Positions 34,428-42,225 of a stretch of DNA of 64,000 bases are shown piece by piece; position 1 is the first letter of the stretch, and the number at the start of each line of letters is the position of its first letter. Under the pieces are notes generated by a model. That model was not told where the DNA came from and made no database searches. It was given only the letters and a program-made list of their open reading frames with translations. Source of the DNA: JAXGXQ01 sp040772685 (GTDB taxonomy: Bacteria; Bacillota; Clostridia; Saccharofermentanales; UBA5734). The translations under genes and the position numbers were made by a program. The stretch is from positions 124,001-188,000 of the forward strand of contig JAXGXQ010000004.1 in NCBI GenBank assembly GCA_040772685.1. The letters are read 5' to 3'.

Positions 34428-36551
34428 TCAGCAATCTCCTGCTTTGGGCTTGAACCAGCTGGGGCAGCCATTGCAGCCCGCACAACCGGAAGCGCAGCTT
34501 GAACTTTGTGCGGCTGTTTTTTCCATTTTAGCAATAGAAGATTTGCCCGGCAATTTTTCAGCAGACGTGACCAAAGTTGTGGATGAAGCCAGGTCAGCTG
34601 TCTCGTTACCAGTCGCACAGCATGAACTGACAGCTTTGCCCTTGCGCCGGAAAAATACGGAAACCATCAACCAGCCAAGCAGCGCCACAATCAGATACGG
34701 CAACGCTGTCACCAGTTTGCCGGACTGGGCGACAATTAATGCACCTGTGTAAGCGGTGCCTGTCTGGAAAGCAATGGCTCCGAGGGTCCAGGCGGTGCTG
34801 TTCATTTCGCGGTGCAGAGCAGCGATTGCCGCGACACACGGAGTGTAAAGCAAAGTGAAAACCATGAAGGCATAAGCGGTAAGAGGTGTGAAAGCAGCGG
34901 CGAACTCCGCAGGTGTATAGAGAACATTCAATGTCGATACTACAGATTCTTTGGCGATCAGCCCTGTCAGCAAAGCTGAAGCTGCCTGATACGTTCCGAA
35001 CCCGAGCGGCCGGAACAAAGGAGCTATCAGGCCGCCGATCACGCCGAGCATGCTGGCATCAGCATTGGTTACTTTTTGCAGTGTAAAGCTGAAATTCTGC
35101 ATGAACCAGATCACAATGGTCATAGTAAGAATAACAGTCCCCGCGCGGGTAACAAAGTCGAGCAGGCGGTCATACACTCGCAGAAATAAAGAACGGGCAT
35201 CCGGCAGCCGGTAAGGCGGCAGTTCGATGACGAAAGCGGCTTCCTGACCCTTGAGAACAGTACGACTGAGCACAAAGGCCGCAACGATAGCTATCAGAAC
35301 ACCTATCATGTACATGGAGAAGGTTACCAGACCTTTATTGCTGGCGAAATAAACACTGGCAAACAAGGCATAAATCGGCATACGTGCCCCACAGGACATA
35401 AAGGGCGTGACCATAATGGTTAAACGGCGGTCGCGCTCGTTTTCCAAGGTGCGGGCAGCCATTATCGCCGGCACTGTACAACCAAATCCCATCATCATCG
35501 GGATAAAGCTGCGGCCGGATAGACCAAGCTTTTGAAAGATCCGGTCCACAACAAAAGCGGCACGCGCCATGTAGCCGGTATCTTCCAGAATTGTCAGAAA
35601 GATGAAGAGCAGCGCAATTTGAGGCAGAAAAGTCAGCATGCCGCCGACACCTGCCAGAACTCCGTCAAGCAGCAGCGAATGGATCCATGCGGGTGCCTGG
35701 GTCCAGGTCAGGAAAGCCGAGACACCATTAAAAACAGGCCCGTCAAACAAATTCTCAAGCAGCGTTGTCAACCTGCCGCCGAGCTGCTCGTGAAACGTTG
35801 CTTGGAAAACCAGAAACATTGTGAGCAAAAAGATCGGAATCGCAAGGAAACGATTCGTCAGAATCCGGTCGATTTTATCGGAACGGCTCAAGGCATCCGG
35901 TGCGTGGTTATGCACCAGAACAGCGTTTGTGATCTCAGCGGCTTCCTGATACAGTGCGAAGGTTTCTTCATCAGTTTCGCCGTCAAAAGCGGCTGTCAGG
36001 TCGGCGCTGTCTGCATTTTTCAAACTGCCGGCGCCCGCGCCTGCGGGGTCCGCGGCACAGGTTGCTGCTGTAGTCTGGATGACTTCCACAAGTTGATGGA
36101 TACCTTCTCCGAGTTTGGCTGAAACCTGGATAACAGGCAGGTCAAGCCGACGTTGCAGTGCGTCTGCGTCCAGCTTATCACCGTGCTTTCGCACTTCATC
36201 GATCATATTCAGGACAACAATCATTGGGCAGCCAAGTTTTTTCAACTGCAAGGTCAAATAAAGATTGCGCTCCAGATTTGTCGCGTCTACAACATTTACG
36301 ACGATATCCGGTTTGTTTTGCACTATGTAATTGCGCGTAATAACTTCTTCCAGAGAATAAGGTGATAACGAATATATACCCGGCAAGTCCACAGCCAGCA
36401 TGCTTCCCTGACTGTTCAACACATAGCCGGATTTTTTCTCGACTGTCACACCGGGCCAATTGCCGGTTGTTTGCCGTGTTCCTGTGAGTCGGTTAAATAA
36501 GGTGGTTTTACCACTGTTGGGATTGCCTGCCAGTGCTATGGTCAGACTCAT
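34428..36551 (-). CDS. feoB: Ferrous iron transporter FeoB with Cys-rich tail
   Basis: About 707 residues. The N-terminal G domain has G1 AGNPNSGKTTLFN, DLPGIYSLSPYS and VVLNMIDE; a long membrane domain follows with GTVILTMTIVIW and the Gate motifs CGARMPIYALFA and YTPCVAAIAAL. It imports Fe(II). The last ~25 residues form a Cys-rich tail (SCASGCAGCNGCP) resembling the separate FeoB-associated Cys-rich protein, here fused. The ATG at 36551 follows GGAGG; it overlaps the feoA stop (ATGA). The regulator gene starts one base after the stop. Confidence 0.96.
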   Translation of the reverse strand: MSLTIALAGNPNSGKTTLFNRLTGTRQTTGNWPGVTVEKKSGYVLNSQGSMLAVDLPGIYSLSPYSLEEVITRNYIVQNKPDIVVNVVDATNLERNLYLTLQLKKLGCPMIVVLNMIDEVRKHGDKLDADALQRRLDLPVIQVSAKLGEGIHQLVEVIQTTAATCAADPAGAGAGSLKNADSADLTAAFDGETDEETFALYQEAAEITNAVLVHNHAPDALSRSDKIDRILTNRFLAIPIFLLTMFLVFQATFHEQLGGRLTTLLENLFDGPVFNGVSAFLTWTQAPAWIHSLLLDGVLAGVGGMLTFLPQIALLFIFLTILEDTGYMARAAFVVDRIFQKLGLSGRSFIPMMMGFGCTVPAIMAARTLENERDRRLTIMVTPFMSCGARMPIYALFASVYFASNKGLVTFSMYMIGVLIAIVAAFVLSRTVLKGQEAAFVIELPPYRLPDARSLFLRVYDRLLDFVTRAGTVILTMTIVIWFMQNFSFTLQKVTNADASMLGVIGGLIAPLFRPLGFGTYQAASALLTGLIAKESVVSTLNVLYTPAEFAAAFTPLTAYAFMVFTLLYTPCVAAIAALHREMNSTAWTLGAIAFQTGTAYTGALIVAQSGKLVTALPYLIVALLGWLMVSVFFRRKGKAVSSCCATGNETADLASSTTLVTSAEKLPGKSSIAKMEKTAAQSSSCASGCAGCNGCPSWFKPKAGDC

Positions 36552-36829
36552 ATATTTACCTCCTCGAGGGCTTGTGCACACTTAAAAGCAGCTAAGTCGG
36601 CGATCCGTTCGACTAAAATCTCCTGGGCATCACGTTGCCGGATAACCAAGGCATAGTTGCGGATGCGAATTTCCATCGGATCTCCCAGAGGTGCCAGTTT
36701 GCGCACTGTCAGGCAGGCGCCGGGAGTCACCCCCATTGAGATCAGGCGGTGGCGCAGGTTGCTGCTGCCGCCGATACTGCGGATCAGGCCTGATTCCCCG
36801 GGCTTTAGCTGCTTTAATGTTGTCAACAT
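36548..36829 (-). CDS. feoA: Ferrous iron transport protein A
   Basis: 93 residues of SH3-like FeoA: LKPGESGLIRSIGG, RHRLISMGVTPGA and the late MEIRIRNYALVIRQRDAQEI are the family signature. FeoA is a small cytosolic partner needed for FeoB activity. I chose the ATG at 36829; a TTG six codons upstream is in frame, but the GGAG there serves better as its ribosome site. First gene of feoA-feoB-regulator. Confidence 0.95.
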   Translation of the reverse strand: MLTTLKQLKPGESGLIRSIGGSSNLRHRLISMGVTPGACLTVRKLAPLGDPMEIRIRNYALVIRQRDAQEILVERIADLAAFKCAQALEEVNI

Positions 36830-36943
36830 ATAAAAATTATTCTCCAAATGTGTTTTCTTTTTGCGTCTGAGTAATTCATTACTCTTTTTCCAAGCTGCGT
36901 TCTATGATATTTTCTCGTCTTTAGCATATGGTGCGTATAAAAG

Positions 36944-36986
36944 TTAGTTACGGTTAACATTTTACCCTGATGCAACTAATTGTCAA
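36944..36986 (-). promoter_or_regulatory. feo operon promoter with candidate operator
   Basis: On the minus strand TTGACA (36981-36986), a 16-base spacer and TAAAAT (36959-36964) form a strong promoter about 130 bases before feoA. An inverted repeat flanks the -10: TTAGTTGC (36972-36979) and GTAACTAA (36944-36951), seven of eight bases paired. The DtxR-type regulator in the operon is the obvious candidate ligand (inference); it is not a textbook DtxR box. Confidence 0.5.
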
Positions 36987-37086
36987 GTCCTTTATAATGT
37001 TAGTGTTTGTGTTTGCATTGACAGTGATTGTCATTGGTTGGACACATCGCACCAGTTTTTGCAACAATTGAGAAACAGGAGTAGTG

Positions 37087-37515
37087 ATGCTTTTATTTAT
37101 AATCTGCCTGCTAATAGGTGTTGTGGGCACGGGAGCGTTATATCTGGCGTTCAGCCACAGCCTGGAGCGTAACAACTTGCGGCGCAATAAAAGGGCTATC
37201 AGTTATTTAGCACCAGTGTTTTTGAGCATAGTTCTGATATTGGTTACAGCATTTTTCACAATGCCGCGTTTGCAGGACCTGGTATTTTTGCTCTCCGGGA
37301 ATTTTGAAATGCAGGAAGTTGAATTGACAGCCAGCAATATCCGTTGGCTGACCATAGAGATTGATGACAAAAACTATATTTACAATAAATTGCAGTATGA
37401 GCTTCAGCCGGGTACAAGCTACCAGATAACGGCCTTGCCTAACAGCAGGCATATAATCAGGCTCGAGCCAATCGCCGAGGATACTGCAGACGGAGGAGAG
37501 AATGAACCAGGATAA
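37087..37515 (+). CDS. Small membrane protein of unknown function
   Basis: 142 residues with two hydrophobic helices (about 2-21 and 38-60) and a C-terminal soluble part that ends in a Glu/Asp-rich tail. I do not recognise the family. AGGAG lies five bases before the ATG at 37087; the GTG just before it is a poorer choice. It overlaps the next gene by 14 bases, so the pair is probably coupled. Confidence 0.65.
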   Translation: MLLFIICLLIGVVGTGALYLAFSHSLERNNLRRNKRAISYLAPVFLSIVLILVTAFFTMPRLQDLVFLLSGNFEMQEVELTASNIRWLTIEIDDKNYIYNKLQYELQPGTSYQITALPNSRHIIRLEPIAEDTADGGENEPG

Positions 37516-38449
37516 TAAAACTGAAGGATATCGGCCATTAGCTGATTGTGAATCTGAGGGCTATCTCCATAGCGATACTAAAGAATCAACTATATTAACT
37601 AAGAAACAGCGGGCTCCGGTCAAGCTGATTGTTTTCGATTTGGATGGCACCTTGCTGAATCCGCAGCAGTTTGTCTCTAAGCGAAATATGCAGGCACTGG
37701 ACGCTTTACGCGCTGCCGGCATCGGTTTCACTCTTGCCAGCGGCCGCACAGAACAGCACATGCGTTTATTCGCTGAACAAATAAATGTTGAGTTGCCGAT
37801 AATTGCCTGTAATGGCGCTGTTATCTACGACCACAAGCGGCGGCAGGATGTTTATCGCAAGCAAATGAGCGAGCAGCTGAGCAGTGAGGTGCTTGACCAC
37901 CTGCTGGCCAATCAGCTTGATTTCCTCTGCTATATGGCTGATGGTGTCATGCATCCTGAATACAGCCGGAAAGTTGAAGTCATGCGACTGTACAATGCGA
38001 AAGCGGCGGCTGAAGGCAGCGAGCAGATCCAGACAGCAGTTTTGACTGCGGATGGTGTGCGCTCAGCAGCCCGCCGGGGCATGGTTAAAATTCTGGCATT
38101 GTATGATACACCAACAGAAAAGGCACTTTTGGAGGAACTGGCAGCGCGTCACTCGGCCACAGTCATTGCCTCCATGAGCGGCGCGATCGATGTAATGGCC
38201 CCTGAAGTCTCTAAAGGAACCGGCATGGTACAGCTGGCACGGATTCTTGGATTCGGGTTGGAAAATACAGTTGCTTTTGGCGACCACGACAATGATGCCA
38301 GCATGATATCTTTGGCAGGCATTGGTTTCGCAATGGGTGAGGCAACGCCGGCTGCTAAAGCGGTGGCAGATATTATTGCTCCCAATTGTGCCGATGATGG
38401 GGTTGCCATTGCGATTGAGAAGTATATCCTGCCTGGCATTTTCGGATAA
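37502..38449 (+). CDS. Cof-type HAD-superfamily phosphatase
   Basis: 315 residues. After a ~40-residue polar N-terminal extension unusual for the family comes the HAD motif I, LIVFDLDGTLLNPQQ (about residue 43). Motif II is TLASGRTEQH, and motif III-IV is KGTGMVQLA with VAFGDHDNDASMI. The C2-type cap fits the Cof/YidA group that dephosphorylates sugar phosphates or flavin precursors. GGAGGAG precedes the ATG. It overlaps the upstream membrane protein gene. Confidence 0.92.
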   Translation: MNQDNKTEGYRPLADCESEGYLHSDTKESTILTKKQRAPVKLIVFDLDGTLLNPQQFVSKRNMQALDALRAAGIGFTLASGRTEQHMRLFAEQINVELPIIACNGAVIYDHKRRQDVYRKQMSEQLSSEVLDHLLANQLDFLCYMADGVMHPEYSRKVEVMRLYNAKAAAEGSEQIQTAVLTADGVRSAARRGMVKILALYDTPTEKALLEELAARHSATVIASMSGAIDVMAPEVSKGTGMVQLARILGFGLENTVAFGDHDNDASMISLAGIGFAMGEATPAAKAVADIIAPNCADDGVAIAIEKYILPGIFG

Positions 38450-38503
38450 ATCGGATAAACCGGTAATTTAGGAGCTAATTTCGGATATATCTGATTGTAT
38501 GCC

Positions 38504-38557
38504 CGCCTCTCAGGCGCCAAAATAATAAAACTTAGAAATTTTATTATACGGGAGGCG
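38504..38557 (+). promoter_or_regulatory. Nested hairpin covering the ribosome site of the Spo0A_C gene
   Basis: Outer stem CGCCTC (38504-38509) with GAGGCG (38552-38557), which includes the GGGAGG ribosome site. Inner perfect 9-bp stem ATAATAAAA (38522-38530) with TTTTATTAT (38539-38547) and an eight-base loop. If formed, it would hide the ribosome site five bases before the ATG at 38562. Confidence 0.5.
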
Positions 38558-38561
38558 AACA

Positions 38562-39146
38562 ATGAACCAGCAACGACCACTTGTTTATCAACCGGAAGCA
38601 ATCAGCTTTTATATTGCCGCCAGCGACCAGGAGTTGTTGCGGCAGGTACGTTCCTTTATGCAAAACAGCGGTATTGTTGGAGTTGCGGACACTGCCGGTC
38701 GACTGCATTACGTAGTTGACGGCAGCAGGGGCACACCATACGCGGCCAGACGTATCCTTGACCGAGCTAACCGCTGCCACGAGGAAAATGACAGTCGGAT
38801 GCACCAAATTGAAAGTCAGCTGCCGGAGGCTATTGATCGTGTGCTCGACGAAAACGGTATCCGCCACGAGCTGAAAGGCCGGGCTTACCTGCAATATATT
38901 CTTTATCAGGCGGCGTTGGATGAACGCAAGCTTAAACCGTTGAGTAAAACGCTGTATCCCGAGGTTGCTAAACACTTTAAAGCGCGCACCAGTCAAATAG
39001 AACGTGATATCCGCTATGCTTTCAGCAGTGCTGGTAAACGCGGCAGCTGGCCGTCAGAGCTGAGTAGTGGCAATACGGCCCGGATTACCTATTTATGTGT
39101 TGAAGTACAGCACGAACTGCGCCGCCTCCAGGGTCAACAACGCTAA
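38562..39146 (+). CDS. Protein with a Spo0A-like C-terminal DNA-binding domain
   Basis: 194 residues. Residues ~75-155 align by eye with the Spo0A effector domain: IRHELKGRAYLQYILYQA, then LYPEVAKHF and RTSQIERDIRYAFSSAG, the helix-turn-helix and following helix of Spo0A. The N-terminal ~65 residues are not a normal receiver: no acidic pocket, no phospho-Asp strand, no Lys motif. It may be a degenerate receiver or another sensor (inference). Such proteins could bind 0A-like boxes without phosphorelay control. GGGAGG precedes the ATG but lies in a hairpin. It stands alone after the HAD gene. Confidence 0.8.
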   Translation: MNQQRPLVYQPEAISFYIAASDQELLRQVRSFMQNSGIVGVADTAGRLHYVVDGSRGTPYAARRILDRANRCHEENDSRMHQIESQLPEAIDRVLDENGIRHELKGRAYLQYILYQAALDERKLKPLSKTLYPEVAKHFKARTSQIERDIRYAFSSAGKRGSWPSELSSGNTARITYLCVEVQHELRRLQGQQR

Positions 39147-39190
39147 AGAGACAATAATCTGATTCCAGCCGCAACGCAAAATTCAGGGAA

Positions 39191-39236
39191 AAGTAAAAGG
39201 GCAATCCTGCTGGTTTAACCCACAGAATTGCCCTGA
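39191..39236 (-). terminator. Rho-independent terminator of hup
   Basis: On the minus strand AGGGCAAT (39227-39234) pairs with ATTGCCCT (39198-39205), followed by a run of T bases interrupted once by AC. It lies about 65 bases after the hup stop. Confidence 0.7.
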
Positions 39237-39298
39237 TTATTGCCATTCCCAGATGTTTTTTCGCTTTGCCGGTAAATAACAGACACCACGAAATATGC

Positions 39299-39574
39299 TT
39301 ACTTGTTGACTTTTTCCTTCAAGCCTTTGCCAGCTTTAAAGACAGGAGCCTTTGAGGCTGGAATTTTAATTTCTTCTTTGGTACTGGGGTTACGCCCTTT
39401 ACGAGCGGCACGGTTGCGAACTTCGAAAGTCCCGAAGCCAACCAATACAACCTTCTCGTCATTGGCTAGAGCATCACTGATTGTATCAAGCACAGCATTG
39501 ATGGCGCTTTCACTATCTTTCTTGCTTAGCTTGGCAATTTTGGATACAGAATCAACCAAATCAGTCTTGTTCAT
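39299..39574 (-). CDS. hup: HU-type DNA-binding protein
   Basis: 91 residues, the normal HU length. MNKTDLVDSVSK opens it; VLVGFGTFEVRNRAARKGRNP is the DNA-binding arm region and PAFKAGK-like PVFKAGKGLK the C-terminus. It compacts and bends DNA. GAGGAGG precedes the ATG, with a strong promoter upstream and a terminator downstream, so it is monocistronic and probably highly expressed. Confidence 0.98.
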   Translation of the reverse strand: MNKTDLVDSVSKIAKLSKKDSESAINAVLDTISDALANDEKVVLVGFGTFEVRNRAARKGRNPSTKEEIKIPASKAPVFKAGKGLKEKVNK

Positions 39575-39605
39575 TTTTGTGCCTCCTCAGGAATATTTCA
39601 TGGTC

Positions 39606-39635
39606 ATTATGCTACCTTGCCTTTACTTGTGTCAA
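39606..39635 (-). promoter_or_regulatory. Putative sigma-A promoter for hup
   Basis: On the minus strand TTGACA (39630-39635), an 18-base spacer and CATAAT (39606-39611), about 30 bases before the hup ATG. Confidence 0.65.
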
Positions 39636-39755
39636 GTTAAAATCACCCGAAAAGGCTGAATTATCAGACATTTCCGCGACAGAATTAAAATCATGGCGGA
39701 TTTTTATCCCCTGCGCTATAATAACCCGCGTAATTATTGCCGACAGGAGTGTATT

Positions 39756-40631
39756 ATGTGTCAAAAAATTTCCGCAGCGGAGATAACTGCTGCCATCAGC
39801 CGCTTATGCATCGAAGCAAATGTGCATTTGCCTGCAGATGTCAGCTGCGCCTTAAGTTCGGCCGCGGAAGTGGAAATTTCGCCGACAGGCAAATCTGTGC
39901 TCGCTGAACTAATAGAAAATAACAAAGCAGCTGTTGAACTTGGCCTGCCAATTTGTCAGGACACCGGCATGGCAGTAGTATTTGCTGAGCTGGGTCAAGA
40001 CGTTCAAATTGTTGGTGGTGATTTTACTACTGCCATAAACGCGGGTGTCGCAGCCGGTTACAAACAAGGTTATTTGCGAGCTTCAGTTGTTGCCGACCCT
40101 TTATTGCGGCAAAATACGGGCGACAATACACCGGCTGTGATTCATGTCAGCATTGTGCCCGGCGCTCAATTACGGCTCACAGTAGCACCAAAAGGGTTTG
40201 GTAGTGAAAACATGAGCGCGCTACGTATGTTGAGTCCCAGTCAGGGTCGCCAGGGAGTAATTGATTTTGTACTGGAAACTGTAGGACGAGCAGGACCGAA
40301 CGCTTGTCCGCCGGTCGTAGTCGGCGTTGGTCTGGGCGGTACTTTTGAGCAGGTCGCTCTACTGGCGAAAAAAGCCTTGCTGCGGCCTCTGGGTTCGCAT
40401 AATTTTCAACCACATCTGGCTGAACTGGAACAGGAATTATTGCATGAAATTAATCGGCTCGGCATCGGCCCTGCGGGTTTGGGCGGCAGAGTGACTGCTC
40501 TGGGCTTGCAGCTTGAAGCCTGCCCTACTCATATCGCGGGGCTGCCAGTGGCAGTGAACCTGAGCTGCCATGTCACACGGCATGCTGAAGCCACATTGGG
40601 CGAGCCGGCAGGGGAGCAGAACCATGAATAA
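39756..40631 (+). CDS. Class I fumarate hydratase, alpha subunit
   Basis: 291 residues, the N-terminal half of iron-sulphur fumarase/tartrate dehydratase. Three likely cluster cysteines are present: PICQDTGMA (near residue 67), PNACPPVVVGVGLGG and NLSCHVTRHAE. GPAGLGGRVTAL and PTHIAGLPVAV are further family marks. With the beta subunit it interconverts fumarate and malate through an oxygen-sensitive 4Fe-4S cluster. AGGAG lies seven bases before the ATG at 39756. It overlaps the beta-subunit gene by eight bases. Confidence 0.93.
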   Translation: MCQKISAAEITAAISRLCIEANVHLPADVSCALSSAAEVEISPTGKSVLAELIENNKAAVELGLPICQDTGMAVVFAELGQDVQIVGGDFTTAINAGVAAGYKQGYLRASVVADPLLRQNTGDNTPAVIHVSIVPGAQLRLTVAPKGFGSENMSALRMLSPSQGRQGVIDFVLETVGRAGPNACPPVVVGVGLGGTFEQVALLAKKALLRPLGSHNFQPHLAELEQELLHEINRLGIGPAGLGGRVTALGLQLEACPTHIAGLPVAVNLSCHVTRHAEATLGEPAGEQNHE

Positions 40632-41244
40632 AACCACTTCAGGCGAACCCAAGAATCCAAGGCCGGAACGACGCAAATTATCCTTGCCTTTAAGCAGGGA
40701 AACAGTTTGCAGCCTCCGGGCAGGCGATCAGTTATTGCTGTCCGGACAGTTATATACTGCCCGAGATGCCGCTCATGCCCGCTTAATTGAATTTGATGCC
40801 CAGGGAGCTGAGCTGCCCATTAAGTTGGCTGGAGAAACGATCTACTATACAGGTCCCTGCCCAGCGCCGCCGGGAGCAGTTATTGGTTCGGCCGGACCTA
40901 CTACGAGTGGCCGGATGGATCGCTATACACCGCGTCTGCTGGAGTTAGGATTGCGGACAATGATCGGGAAGGGCGCCCGCGACGAGCAGGTAATCGCTGC
41001 AATTAAACGGCATGGAGCTGTATATTTGGGAGCTACCGGTGGTGCAGGTGCCTTGATCGCAGGCTGCATTGTCAAGGCTGAAATAGTAGCCTTTCCAGAG
41101 CTTGGCGCTGAAGCAATCCGCAGATTAACAGTCAGGGACATGCCGGTTGTTGTTTTGATCGACGCTGAGGGAAATGACCTTTATCAGGAAGGCCGAAAGC
41201 AATTTGCTCAACCATTTGCTCAGACGTATCAAGCGAAACCATGA
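40624..41244 (+). CDS. Class I fumarate hydratase, beta subunit
   Basis: 206 residues, the C-terminal half of class I fumarase. SLRAGDQLLLSGQLYTARDAAH, the active-site GPTTSGRMDRYTPRLLELG and the MIGKGARDEQV segment are all intact, followed by GAVYLGATGGAGAL and DMPVVVLIDAEGNDLY. The ATG at 40624 follows AGGGGAG and lies inside the alpha gene end, so translation is coupled. A tartrate dehydratase role cannot be excluded from sequence. Confidence 0.93.
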   Translation: MNKTTSGEPKNPRPERRKLSLPLSRETVCSLRAGDQLLLSGQLYTARDAAHARLIEFDAQGAELPIKLAGETIYYTGPCPAPPGAVIGSAGPTTSGRMDRYTPRLLELGLRTMIGKGARDEQVIAAIKRHGAVYLGATGGAGALIAGCIVKAEIVAFPELGAEAIRRLTVRDMPVVVLIDAEGNDLYQEGRKQFAQPFAQTYQAKP

Positions 41245-41411
41245 CAGTCAGGTACAGGCGTGTTACAATATACCTGTCAGGAATCCAGGCGCATGACGCT
41301 TGTGATTTCGCCGTATTAATAGTCTGCTGCTGGTAGTAAACTTGCAGGGGGCAGAAATTATAAAGATGAGTACCTGGTAGACAGGTACAACTCAATAAAG
41401 AGGAGGATCAC

Positions 41412-41630
41412 ATGACTGTAACAAAAGACATGATAATCTCAGATGTGCTCAATATGAATCGTGGAACAGTGCCGATTTTCTTTAAGAATGGTCTGCATTG
41501 CCTTGGCTGCGTTATGGCCTCAGGTGAAACCATTGAAGAAGCCTGTATGGTTCATGGCATTGATTGCGACAATCTGATCACCGAGCTTAACGCGTTTTTT
41601 GCCGGTCAAGCTTCAGAAGTTGAAGCTTGA
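41412..41630 (+). CDS. DUF1858 hybrid-cluster-associated redox disulfide protein
   Basis: 72 residues. It matches DUF1858: an N-terminal ISDVLNMNRGTVPIFFKNGL and the redox pair HCLGCVMASGETIEEAC. These small proteins carry a CxxC disulfide and often accompany hybrid-cluster proteins in anaerobes, though none is visible here. GAGGAGG precedes the ATG. A strong terminator follows. The 167 bases upstream hold a small hairpin (GTACCT/AGGTAC near 41371) and nothing else I recognise. Confidence 0.92.
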   Translation: MTVTKDMIISDVLNMNRGTVPIFFKNGLHCLGCVMASGETIEEACMVHGIDCDNLITELNAFFAGQASEVEA

Positions 41631-41654
41631 ATAGATAGAGTGCAAACAGGTTCA

Positions 41655-41686
41655 GGACCCGGCTATTCGGCTGGGTCCTTTTTTTT
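41655..41686 (+). terminator. Rho-independent terminator of the DUF1858 gene
   Basis: GGACCC (41655-41660) pairs with GGGTCC (41673-41678), followed by eight T bases. It overlaps the last codons of the convergent Cys-rich gene. Confidence 0.88.
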
Positions 41687-41932
41687 ATGATCAGGTGCTG
41701 AACGCGTGTCAAGTTCCTCGGTCAACTTTTTGACGATAAAGTCATAACCCTCCTCAGAATGAGGCAGCAGACAAGCGGAGCAATCTTTTATGCCTCGTTC
41801 CGTTAGACTAAAGTCGCCGCCGCAGTCCAAAAAATACAGCGGACAGTAGCAAAAGAGGCAGTTTAGGCTGTCTGTCGGATGACAAGGGTAGAATTCGCAC
41901 TTGCGGTTGCTGAAATAACGGTAATAAGCCAC
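41663..41932 (-). CDS. Cysteine-rich small domain protein (PF04071 type)
   Basis: 89 residues with nine cysteines, including KCEFYPCHP, NCLFCYCPLYFLDCGG and KDCSACLLPH. This pattern fits the small Cys-rich domain family (PF04071), probably metal-binding and of unknown role, sometimes found near cobalamin genes. The C-terminal tail is charged (Lys/Asp-rich). Its 3' end overlaps the DUF1858 terminator. It starts just before a flavin-reductase remnant on the other strand. Confidence 0.82.
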   Translation of the reverse strand: MAYYRYFSNRKCEFYPCHPTDSLNCLFCYCPLYFLDCGGDFSLTERGIKDCSACLLPHSEEGYDFIVKKLTEELDTRSAPDHKKKDPAE

Positions 41933-41950
41933 GGTTCACCTCGCAGGTAA

Positions 41951-42133
41951 GTGATGCTACATATTTTACCAGAGTTTCCATATACTATGACGCAGCCTGA
42001 AGCTTACATCCACAGTGTAGGTAAGCTTTTTAATGCCGAAGGTAAATTAAGTGATCCCGATACCCGGGCTTTCCTGACAGATTTCATGCAGAAATTTGCT
42101 GACTGGGTCGAAAACATCTCTCAACACGATTGA
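41951..42133 (+). pseudogene. C-terminal remnant of an NADPH-dependent FMN reductase-like gene
   Basis: A 60-residue frame whose last 45 residues (AYIHSVGKLFNAEGKLSD, then TRAFLTDFMQKFADWVE) look like the C-terminal end of NAD(P)H:FMN reductases. The flavodoxin-fold core that should precede it is missing; the Cys-rich gene on the other strand lies there instead. No ribosome site precedes either in-frame ATG. I read it as a decayed fragment, though a small independent protein cannot be excluded. Confidence 0.5.
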
Positions 42134-42189
42134 ATTAAATTTAACAAATATAAGCATGTAAACAACAATGCGTGCCGACGCATTTGAAA

Positions 42190-42225
42190 CGCGCAGACAA
42201 CTGTTCAACCGTTGTCTGCGCGTTT
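42190..42225. terminator. Strong hairpin, probable bidirectional terminator
   Basis: A perfect 12-bp stem, CGCGCAGACAAC (42190-42201) with GTTGTCTGCGCG (42211-42222). Only three T bases follow on either strand. It lies at the 3' end of the DUF4256 gene. Confidence 0.65.

Noticed and set aside
34427..34618. Upstream extension of the DtxR-type regulator by 64 codons
   Set aside because: The extra codons are the end of feoB read in another frame; the ATG at 34426 has its own ribosome site.
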